Shown here: positions 53,800 through 64,000 of the stretch, one piece after another
Layout of the letters: each line of letters opens with the position of its first letter
How positions within the stretch are numbered: the stretch's first letter is position 1
Origin: Muricea muricata
Lineage: Eukaryota > Cnidaria > Anthozoa > Malacalcyonacea > Plexauridae
DNA length: 64,000 nt
Direction of reading: 5' to 3'
Assembly: GCA_963855995.1 (NCBI GenBank)
Contig: OY979717.1
Span: 62,278,243 to 62,342,242, forward strand
Position numbers and translations under genes: made by a program
The notes under the pieces: model-generated
Told to the model about the DNA's origin: nothing
Database searches by the model: none
What the model saw: the letters and a program-made list of their open reading frames with translations, nothing else

Positions 53800-54716
53800 A
53801 GCCTTAAGAATTCTCGGGTGGGTAACACGTTTTATCAACAATTGTCGAAAGGTATCAACGAACGCCTCTGGAACGATCACGACAGATGAAATCATGAAAC
53901 AAGAAATGGTTCTGGTGAAGCAAACGCAAGAACGAGCGGTGAGTGACGTGAAGTTCTTCGAAGACAAGGAACAATTAGGATTAGCATTGAACGAAGATGG
54001 CATTTGGGAGTGTCACGGGCGTATTCAGGGTGAATATCCTATATATTTGCCGGACACCGCACTATTTACAACGAAGATCGTGCAAAGAGCGCACTTGTCT
54101 ACGCTGCACGGTGGGGTTGGTGATGGCTAAGGTGAGGGAGAAATACTGGATTCCCAGGTTGCGTAAACTGGCGAAGAAAGTGATTTCGGGTTGCTATGGT
54201 TGCAAGAAATTCCGAGCTCGACCTGCTAATCCCCCACCACATGGTTTAGTACCAAAGTGTCGGACCGAGCAGTCAGCCCCATTTCAAGTGATCGGGGTCG
54301 ATTTCGCAGGGCCCGTGAAATATCGTAACAAGAGAACAGAAGCCAAGTCGTACATAGTTCTTTTCTCCTGTAGTTTAACGCGTGCTGTATTCCTTGACTT
54401 ACTGCCGAGTCTCGAGACCAAGGAATTCATCAAGAGTTTAAAACGCCTGATTGCCCGCCGAGGAAGACCTTCCATCATTTATTCCGACAACGCTTCGACG
54501 TTTGTGGCAGCTTCGAAATGGTTAAGATACGTACGAAAAGACGAAGAGCTCAACAATTTTCTTCGCAGTCTTACAATATCCTGGAGGTTTAATTTAAGCA
54601 GAGCACCGTGGTGGGGCGGTCAATTCGAACCCTTAATTGGTGTGATGAAGGGAGTTTTCTACAAAACTGTCGGAAGTAGATTAATAACTTGGGAGGAACT
54701 ATCGGAAATTGCTTGA
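53800..54716 (+). pseudogene. BEL/Pao integrase, frame-broken
   Basis: Frame 1 to about 54120 (ITTDEIMKQEMVLVKQTQ, GRIQGEYPIYLPD, STLHGG), then a shift to the frame with KYWIPRLRKLAKKVISGCYG (zinc-binding HHCC region) and the catalytic core: VDFAGP (Asp at 54300-54302), IYSDNASTF (Asp at 54486-54488) and GGQFEPLIG (Glu at 54628-54630). All three acidic residues are present. Ends at a stop near 54714. Confidence 0.8.
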
Positions 54717-55326
54717 CATTGAAATTGCGATGAATAACCGCCCTTTGAATTACATGGAGGAAGATGTGGAACTGCCTACTCTTACCCCAAATTCGATGTT
54801 GTTCACTCCTCCAACCTATTTACCGGAATTAAAGGCTCACTATGAAGAAGATCTCGACTTGCGAAAGCGCACGAAGTTCCTGAAGCGTACGAAAGACCAG
54901 ATGTGGCGGAGATGGACCAACGAATACATGCGAGCTCTACGAGAACGCCACAGACTAAAGCATCAGGCGAAGGATAACAACATTACGGTGGGTGATGTAG
55001 TGATAATCAAGTCGGACGATAGAAACAGAAACCACTGGCCATTGGGGATCGTGGAAAGATTGATTGAAGGCAAGGATGGAGTGGTTCGTGCTGTACGACT
55101 CAGGAGCGGACGGAATCGATTGGAACGAGCGATACAACATTTGTATCCGCTTGAACTTAGTTGCGATATTACCAGAGACGAGGAAGCTGAGCTGGTGAAC
55201 CCAACCCATCTAGACCCGAAAGCAAGAGCGTTTGTTCCGAAGCGAAAGGCAGGAATCGATGCGACAGAGCGAATTCGACAAGCTTTAGCTGATCAAGAAG
55301 AGGAAAATGACTTTACGGAGACATAA
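54709..55326 (+). CDS. BEL/Pao C-terminal domain (DUF5641-like)
   Basis: A 205-codon frame that continues the integrase after another shift: EIAMNNRPLNYMEEDVELPT, LTPNSMLF, RWTNEYMRALRERH, VIIKSDDRNRNHWPLGIVER and VRLRSGRNRLERAIQHLYPL, the conserved BEL/Pao tail. Ends just before the 3' LTR. Confidence 0.8.
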   Translation: MLDIEIAMNNRPLNYMEEDVELPTLTPNSMLFTPPTYLPELKAHYEEDLDLRKRTKFLKRTKDQMWRRWTNEYMRALRERHRLKHQAKDNNITVGDVVIIKSDDRNRNHWPLGIVERLIEGKDGVVRAVRLRSGRNRLERAIQHLYPLELSCDITRDEEAELVNPTHLDPKARAFVPKRKAGIDATERIRQALADQEEENDFTET

Positions 55327-55336
55327 ACAAGACACA

Positions 55337-55476
55337 AAGGGTCCTTAGAACACATGTTCGAAAAGGTGTTGTAGTGATTGAACGGCAAGCAATAAAATAG
55401 TTAAAATATACGGAGAGTGTGAGTGAGTTATATTTACTAGGAAACGTAGCGGAAATCAGTCCCAGCGTTTTCGACA
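55337..55476 (+). repeat. 3' LTR of the BEL/Pao element
   Basis: Nearly identical to 49513-49656; starts after the stop codon at 55324-55326 and ends near TTTTCGACA. Confidence 0.75.
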
Positions 55477-55724
55477 TAACACAAGAAGCGTTCTTGTTCC
55501 GGCATGCAAAGAAAGCACTCTCAGCACGTACATGTATTGAGTTAGATGGGAAAGATTTGTGGTTGTGGGAATTCACTGATGTGATGACAACATTGATGTC
55601 AAAAGCAGGAATTCAGCAAGATGCTACAGTTGATGAAATAACAAATACATTGCTGTGTATGGAGGACATTCCATTAAAATGTAATGGCAAGTCGAAATAT
55701 ATTTTGAAAGCTTTTGAAATTTAA
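55477..55724 (+). CDS. 3' end of an unrecognised host ORF, cut by the BEL insertion
   Basis: Directly after the LTR, an open frame reads EAFLFRHAKKALSARTC, ELDGKDLWLWEFTDVMTTLM and EDIPLKCNGKSKYILKAFEI, stop at 55722-55724. The composition is that of a real globular protein, and the 3' end is repeated downstream, so it predates the BEL insertion. I do not recognise the family. It may be a last exon whose intron or upstream part was hit by the BEL element. Confidence 0.5.
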
Positions 55725-56580
55725 ATGCTTTATTCCCTCTTGGGAACGCACTTTAATGAAGATACTTTAATTGTTCTAAAGTTTATAATAAGCTTTGTTT
55801 TAGTTAAAAGTTCAACTGATTGGGATTTGTGTTGTTAATTATTCAAGATGCATTGTTTTGTTAATGATGAAACATTTAGATTTGTTTTGTAATTTTGTTA
55901 CTTGTATTTTAGTTTACAATGTGACTTACAGTTGTGCCAATTGAGTTTATATTCCTAAATTTTGATCAGTTCATTTGCCCAACTTCAAGGAACTTCTGTG
56001 CACGTTCCTCAAAATTTAGAATTGGTCAAAGATTTCCTAAGTTCCAGTTATAACAGTTATATATAATTAGTTAGTTTGAAAGGAAGTTGGGAAATTTTTA
56101 AAAAATATTGAGGAAAGCCATAGCGCATAGTTAGAAAATAAATAACAAATGCTTGCTGTGTATGGAGGACATTCATTATAATATAATGGCAAGTCGAAAT
56201 ATATTTTGAAAGCTTTTGAAATGTAAATGTTTTATTTCCTCTGAGGAAGGTACTTTAAAGGAAGATACTTTAATTGTTCGTAGTTTAAATTGGGCATTGT
56301 TTTAGTTAAAAGTTGAAATTGGGATTTGTTTTTTTAATTATTCAAGATGCATTGTTTTGTTAATGATGAAACATTTGGATTTGTTTTGTGATTTTTTTAC
56401 TTGTATTTTAGTTCACAATAAGTTGTACACTCTAATAGAATGTGACTTACAGTTGTGCTAATTGAGTTTATATTCCTAAATTTTGATCAGTTCATTTGCC
56501 TAACTTCAAGGAACTGCTGTGAACATTCCTCAAAATTTTGAAGCTACTTGGTCAAAGATTTCCCAAGTGCATACATAATA
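55640..56580 (+). repeat. Tandem duplication of the ORF 3' end and its 3' flank
   Basis: Bases 55643-56142 and about 56145-56580 match at high identity (TTGCTGTGTATGGAGGACATT, AAATATATTTTGAAAGCTTTTG, ATTCAAGATGCATTGTTTTG). The second copy has lost the reading frame. Period about 500 bp. Confidence 0.8.
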
Positions 56581-56680
56581 AATTTATGCGGGTTCCGTTT
56601 TTTTTTGGGACACACTGTAGACTTATTTTCATAAATTAACCCATTAGTGCGCTCCGTGTTCGACGATAAAATATATATTC

Positions 56681-57031
56681 GCATGGAGAACTTTGGACGA
56701 ACAAAAACGACGGTGTTTTCCGACAATCCAGATAACTGGCGTTTCAAAAGCATTAACATAACATCTTTTAGACAAAAGTGAAGCCATCAGCTTGGTATAA
56801 CTTCGTAAAGTATCTCAAATTTGGCAAAATTCACCTTGCTTCACGTTGTTCCCCATGGATTGTATTTCATGGACAACTTTGAACGAACAAAAACGACGAT
56901 GTCTTAGGACAATCCGGATAATTGGCGTTTCAAAAGCATTAACGTAACATTTTTTAGACACCAGTGGAGCGATTAGCTTGGTATAATATCGTAAAGTACA
57001 GTATCTCAAATTCGGCAAAATTCACCTCACC
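56681..57031 (+). repeat. Two-copy tandem repeat, period about 188 bp
   Basis: Segments 56681-56836 and 56869-57031 share GAACAAAAACGACG, TGGCGTTTCAAAAGCATTAAC, AGCTTGGTATAA and GGCAAAATTCACCT, about 85-90 percent similar. No coding role. Confidence 0.75.
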
Positions 57032-57046
57032 ATTGACATTCTCATA

Positions 57047-57080
57047 TTGTGGGTAGCTACGCATGCGCGGCTACCCACAA
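57047..57080. repeat. Perfect 11-bp hairpin
   Basis: TTGTGGGTAGC and GCTACCCACAA around TACGCATGCGCG; the outer TCATA and TATGA also pair loosely. Short foldback remnant. Confidence 0.65.
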
Positions 57081-57084
57081 AAAT

Positions 57085-59280
57085 ATGAAAGAAACAATCG
57101 GTGAACAATTTGTGGACAATTTTTGTTTTCAATAACATTTTTTGTCTTGTTCGAATAAATTTATGCACAAGAAACAATTGTTTATTGGTATCAGTGGTAT
57201 GATTCGTGCCATACATTTCACATTGCTACAGATATTTTCTGCACCAATATTTATTACCAAAAAGACCATGCAATGACAGAAATGTCCGTGAAAAACTGGA
57301 TCCGATAATTCAAACCGCGCATGGCATGCAAGACCTTCAGTTACGAAGGTCTTCTTTAACTAAAAATGGCGGCTCAACAGGAGTGTTCGTAGCAGAGAAA
57401 TGTAGAAAATATTTTTGTATTTCAGCCGTTATTGGGTGGGTAACAGTCAGTAAATTAAGTTGTTATTTAGTATATCATTATGTTGCCATATTTTTCACTA
57501 TTTGAATGCAGCAATGTTTAAATTAAAACTGCATTTGTTTGATCACAACTCACATGTTGTACAGACAGACAGTCCAGGAGTCTATGACCACTTAATGTTA
57601 TGCATAGTCAGTGTTGCGAGATTCTAAAATTACGTTTCTAAACTATAAATTTATATAGTTTATATTGTTCTGAATTTCTAAGTGAACATGAAATTGTGTT
57701 GTATAAATACTGTCAATTTAAAGATGTAAAGTGAAGAAGCAATTGAAATCAGCACAGTTTTGAGTTTTTTAGTTTGTGCTTTGACTGGCTGGCTGGCTGG
57801 CTGAAGTTTGCTGTATACATGGACAAGCTTTCATGCACACATAAAAATTCATGTGTAAAATTTTGATAATGTTGAATGGATGTTATTTATTACTCAAACC
57901 TATCTACCCACCTTAGATAATGTTGCACCATGTTTGTCTTTTCAAACATTATTTTAGGCTAATGGAACTGTTGATTCTGTTTACAGTCCGAGAATTTTCC
58001 AAATATAATGCGGGTTTTTTTCATTATTCATTTTTCATTATGTTCGAGATTATCCATTTTGTGACAAAAATCCATATTAAACCGTGGTTATTTTACCATG
58101 AAATCCGTACTATGATCTGGAACCCTCTTTGGTATGAAGCTTTAATTGCTTTAATTGTTAAATGATCCAATCTGCCACTGAGCCACTTGGCCCACTTCAG
58201 CGTGTAGAGTATTTACTGCGAGGGTTTTCGAGTATGTACCAAGCCAAAACCGAGGATACACCGTCTTTTTATCAAGTTTTTATCACGAATTTGATGATTT
58301 TATTTATTTATCAAAGCTTCCTTACATAGAATTAAAAAGTATGACAAATAATGAAAGTATTTAAAAATAATGAAAAATTCATGCGGTAGTTTGAAGCACA
58401 TGCGGGCGGTGGACGGTAAACAGAATCAGCAGTTCCATTGGTCTTAGCAGGGAAACACAACAATTACAGTCAAAATACATGAGCCTTTCTACTTCTGGTT
58501 AGGAGTCTGTTGTGATTTACTGTAACTTGTTCTGTTTTTCTCTATTGATTACTGATTATCATGACAAAATTGATAAATTTTGTGATAATGTAGTTTTGCA
58601 AGAGATACATTTTTTAGATTTGCCATGTAAAAAGTGTGAAATATTAGTTTTATCGTGATGATTAGTAACTACTACAAAAAAAACAACAGAACAACTTATA
58701 GACAACAGAACCAAAACTGGGAAGGTCCATGTATTTTGACTGTAAACTATGCAGTCGATTTGAAACTGCAATGAATTTTGATAGAACGAATCTCATGAAA
58801 TTGCACATATTTGCTGTCAACACATACAGTGAAAAATTATTTCCCTCCATTGACTGTATGATTTGGAGTTGACCCCCAGTGAAATTTATGATGTCACGTG
58901 AAAGCCAAGAATAATTATATTTTGCCTAACATTTATAAGATTTAAAAATCATCTCAAAATTGTGCTCTGATAGCTGAATTGGACTTCAGGTATCTCAATT
59001 CAGCAATGGGGTTATTTTATTCACGTTTAAGGAAATTTCCAGTTTAAATTTGATTGGGGCTGACTGTCATGTTTATAGTTCATTGTCAAGGTATCTTGTG
59101 TTTCTATGCCCTCCTTAGTTTCTGCACATATGTGCTGCAGATTAATGTAATTCACACTATACATGTGAGAATTAGACAAACATTTTGCATCAAATGTATT
59201 TGTTTAGCAAGTTTCTCCACCATGATTTCAAATCCGTACTTGCAGCTCTGATTATTTCTGTTGTGTCTTTTACTAATTTT
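57085..59280. other. Upstream region of TRRAP with foldback repeats
   Basis: No coding exon supported. Inverted repeats: GGAACTGTTGATTCTGTTTAC (57964) against its reverse complement near 58418-58438, and ACAGTCAAAATACATG (58470) against CATGTATTTTGACTG (58729), marking one or two foldback elements. A GGCT tetranucleotide run occurs at 57785-57803. TRRAP 5' UTR exons probably lie here. Confidence 0.4.
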
Positions 59281-59310
59281 AGGTAAGTCATAAAGCATAA
59301 GATAATCATC

Positions 59311-61748
<2,438 letters not shown>

Positions 61749-62039
61749 GTAAGGCAATGCACCGTACCTAGTACTATGCGATGGGATTATATATAATGGT
61801 ATTTTAATAAAATTGTACCAACAAAATCCGAACAGACTCCATGTTGCACATAAAAGAATCGTCAACAGAATAATGTACAGTAACTGCCGTTTTCTCCAAT
61901 CTGCAAATTTGCTTGCCTTTTGAAAGAAATCTGTGGTCAGATAAGTGCAAAACTTTTTGCTTTATGTTTTGAAACTGACCATGAATAGTACATCTAACGC
62001 AATTACTTACAGGTTATTATTCTGTTAATCCACCAAATA

Positions 62040-62926
62040 CCATCTATTACATTCTCCGTTCGTGTTGCGAATGTAGCGCAGATAACAATCACTAGACCAG
62101 CGTTCTACGTCTTGATGACGTGATCTGGAATTTCCGCAACAGCGGCCGGCGTAGCCGTGCTAATGCGAAAACTGTGACTGGAGTAATTTCTCGGAACACT
62201 GGCGTTCTCGAAGATGGAACGGAGCCAAGCCTTAACTAGGGGCCGTGGTGAACCATTGAAATAGAGGAACAAGGGCCCTGGAGAAGAACGGCCCTTTTTT
62301 TTAATGGCCAGATAGCGATAAAATTTCAGCAACAGGGCAATGGTCGTGACCAGAGGGACCAAGCAGGACGGTGCAACCCCTATGAAGTTGATCGATTTTT
62401 GAACATTTTACGAGCAAGTGATAGTGACCCGTCGCGTCGAGATGACGGTAACGGCTAATTGGCGAGAGAGGATGAAGATACTAGAACATGTGAACTCGCT
62501 GACGCTTAGAAAGCCAAAGAAAGCAGTTCAGCAGAAAGCCCAAAACATCACGTGATCAAATGACCTTAATGACGGAGCGCAGAGCGCAGAGAAGAGGACA
62601 CCCATTAGGCGGAACAACAGGAGGGGGGGGGGACGATAGCGCAATAACCGCACCAGCCGCGGAGTTCCACGACTAGGATCCGGGGCACCAAGGTTAATGT
62701 GCCAGCAACGGACGGCGGCCATGTAGGATGACACCGAAGGCGGAGCGAGACGTCGAAATTGAGACAGCAACGTTGCAAACAACATTAGCAGCCACTCCGA
62801 GAAAGGAAAAGATAGAAAACTAAAACTAGAGCAAAACTGGAAATAGGCACGCAAACCAGCAGTATACACCCGGTGCGTTGATGGAGCCAAACCTTGAGGG
62901 AGTAGAGCGTGGCACTTAGTAATCAA
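62040..62926 (-). pseudogene. DIRS tyrosine recombinase (second element)
   Basis: N-terminal core-binding part with GLAPSTHRVYTAGLRAYFQF and MAAVRCWHINLG (62700-62900), then the catalytic part with SHSFRIST (H-x-x-R, about 62170) and IPDHVIKT. The frame breaks there by one base; in the next frame ERWSSDCYLRYIR supplies the catalytic Tyr near 62067-62090. A further gap separates the two halves around 62365-62525. Confidence 0.7.
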
Positions 62927-62929
62927 GCT

Positions 62930-63947
62930 GGAGGCACGAGGTGTGATAACAGGGTCGGTGGAGTAGGAAGAGGAAGTGAGTCTGCATTTGGAGCCAGGCG
63001 ACGAAATTCCTGCAAACGAAAGCGAAATGGGGCATCAGCAATCGCGTCATCTCGGCCAGGAGTGTGCGCAGCGGAGAACACGAAGCTATGGCGGCAAGCC
63101 TCGAGCGTCATTGAGACGTTCAGATGACAAGGATGACACAGTGGGAAACAGAAAAAAGATACCCCATTCCACAATGGACGAACAACAGCCACCATCGTAG
63201 AGCACGTGATGTCTACCAGGTACCAAAACACGGCAAGCATGATGATGTATGTATTGTATTGTCGATGTATTTCGATGCACACCATCTTAAGCCGTTCAGG
63301 AATTAATTCCTTGCGCATTCAAAATGAGGAATACAAAACTACACCCCGCCGTATCTGTTGCGATCCTTTCTGCACGAAACATATCCAGTTATTTTGATTT
63401 CACTATTAGAAATAGATTTGTCGATTTTAGATTCATTAATTGCTAAAACATCCAACGGATTTTTTCCAGCATTGTTCGAAGCTCATCGATACTTTATATT
63501 TCCAGAGGCTATGCACATTAAGACTAGCAATTCGAAAACTTTTTGAATGATGGGATCCAGTCAGGGATTCTAATTTCCGACGTGTACGGGTTTTCATACG
63601 GGCCCATCACTGCAGCAGCCGAAGGATTCGGTCGATCTTGCCCGGAGGTAAACGAGCCAACTGCGGAATTAAATCTCAGTCCATTCCGAAAAAGACAAGG
63701 ATCGTCGTGGGGCTCCCACAGTTCTTGAGATAAGCGGCAACCCGAGGCGGTCAAACAACTCCAACGCGGGGTCCACGTGGGTTTGGCAGTGAGGGAACTG
63801 AGGAGGACTTACAGTAAGAAAGTCGCTTGAGCAATGGAACCGCGGGCAGGCAGCATAATTATGCTTTAAGATCCACTCAGCTTGTACAACAGAATTCAAA
63901 ATAAATGGAGCTGACCGCAAACCAAAAAAAAGTAAATCATGATCCAC
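62930..63947 (-). pseudogene. DIRS reverse transcriptase and RNase H (second element)
   Basis: 63669-63947 reads DLLFFGLRSAPFILNSVVQA (palm), HCSSDFLTVSPPQFPHCQTH where the YLDD site should be (here replaced, the active-site aspartate pair is lost), and LELFDRLGLPL. RNase H end: FSAAHTPGRDDAIADAPFRF and RLQEFRRLAPNAD (62940-63060). Non-functional. Confidence 0.7.
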
Positions 63948-64000
63948 GTAAAAATGATCGCGCCACTTTCATGGGGGGATAGGAATATTGCGATAGGTGG

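Larger units (their letters stand above)
49513..55476 (+). mobile_element. Near full-length BEL/Pao LTR retrotransposon
   Basis: Short LTRs of about 140 bp (5' 49513-49656; 3' 55337-55476) are almost identical from AAGGGTCC to CAGCGTTTTCGA. Gene order is gag, protease, reverse transcriptase, RNase H, integrase, as in BEL/Pao. Exact LTR ends are uncertain by about 20 bp and no clear 4-6 bp target duplication was found. LTR identity implies recent insertion, yet pol has about four frame breaks. Confidence 0.88.
62030..63950 (-). mobile_element. Second DIRS-type retrotransposon relic, in TRRAP intron 5
   Basis: Minus-strand order: reverse transcriptase (63524-63947), RNase H (about 62930-63130) and tyrosine recombinase (62926 to about 62040). 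The wording differs from the DIRS element at 36.5-42.1 kb, so it is another family. Bases about 63200-63520 look inserted and hold no recognisable domain. Window ends within or just past its 5' side. Confidence 0.75.

Noticed and set aside
57206..57505. 99-codon plus-strand ORF upstream of TRRAP
   Set aside because: No motif, low-complexity composition and no splice support.

Overview
The window looks like a repeat-rich metazoan chromosome segment, most likely from an anthozoan cnidarian (coral or sea anemone). I base this on spliced host exons with GT-AG borders, a TRRAP amino terminus, an intronless acyltransferase family, a HIRAN-type protein that I recall as common in cnidarian genomes, and the mix of BEL/Pao, Gypsy, DIRS, Penelope-like, 2A-bearing LINE, pogo/Tigger and MITE elements. 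The species call is inference; there is no bacterial operon structure, rRNA or CRISPR.

Layout. 0.5-5 kb: a candidate split gene on the minus strand, a CpG-containing promoter region, and two convergent paralogous histidine-phosphatase genes (2259-2897 plus; 4174-4839 minus). 5-9.8 kb: decayed LINE pieces and foldback elements. 9.8-45.3 kb: three copies of one duplicated unit, each carrying an intronless gene of about 514 codons for a membrane-anchored condensation/alcohol-acyltransferase-like enzyme (10708-12252, 22727-24271, 43500-45047), plus a truncated fourth copy (15268-15463). Mobile elements separate and invade the units: a Penelope-like element holding a nested pogo transposon that carries a HIRAN-domain ORF; BEL/Pao relics; a LINE with a 2A motif that has itself taken three insertions; a decayed Gypsy element; and a complete-looking DIRS element inside the upstream flank of the third unit. 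Comparing the three units gives empty sites for several insertions.

46-49.2 kb: a BEL/Pao relic, two MITEs and a LINE relic. 49.5-55.5 kb: a nearly full-length BEL/Pao element with near-identical short LTRs whose pol frame is broken by a 32-bp palindrome flanked by an 8-bp duplication. 55.5-57.1 kb: the end of an unrecognised host ORF whose 3' end has been tandemly duplicated. 59.3-61.75 kb: five small exons encoding the amino terminus of TRRAP, the PIKK-like scaffold of SAGA/NuA4 acetyltransferase complexes. Its introns hold a TA microsatellite, an inverted tRNA-like pair and a foldback element. 62-64 kb: a second DIRS relic in the following TRRAP intron.

The host genes do not form one pathway. 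The strongest leads are a pogo element whose cargo is a HIRAN-domain protein, a long-inverted-repeat element whose arms contain the first coding segment of a SAP-domain protein, and the palindromic micro-insertion in the BEL pol gene.
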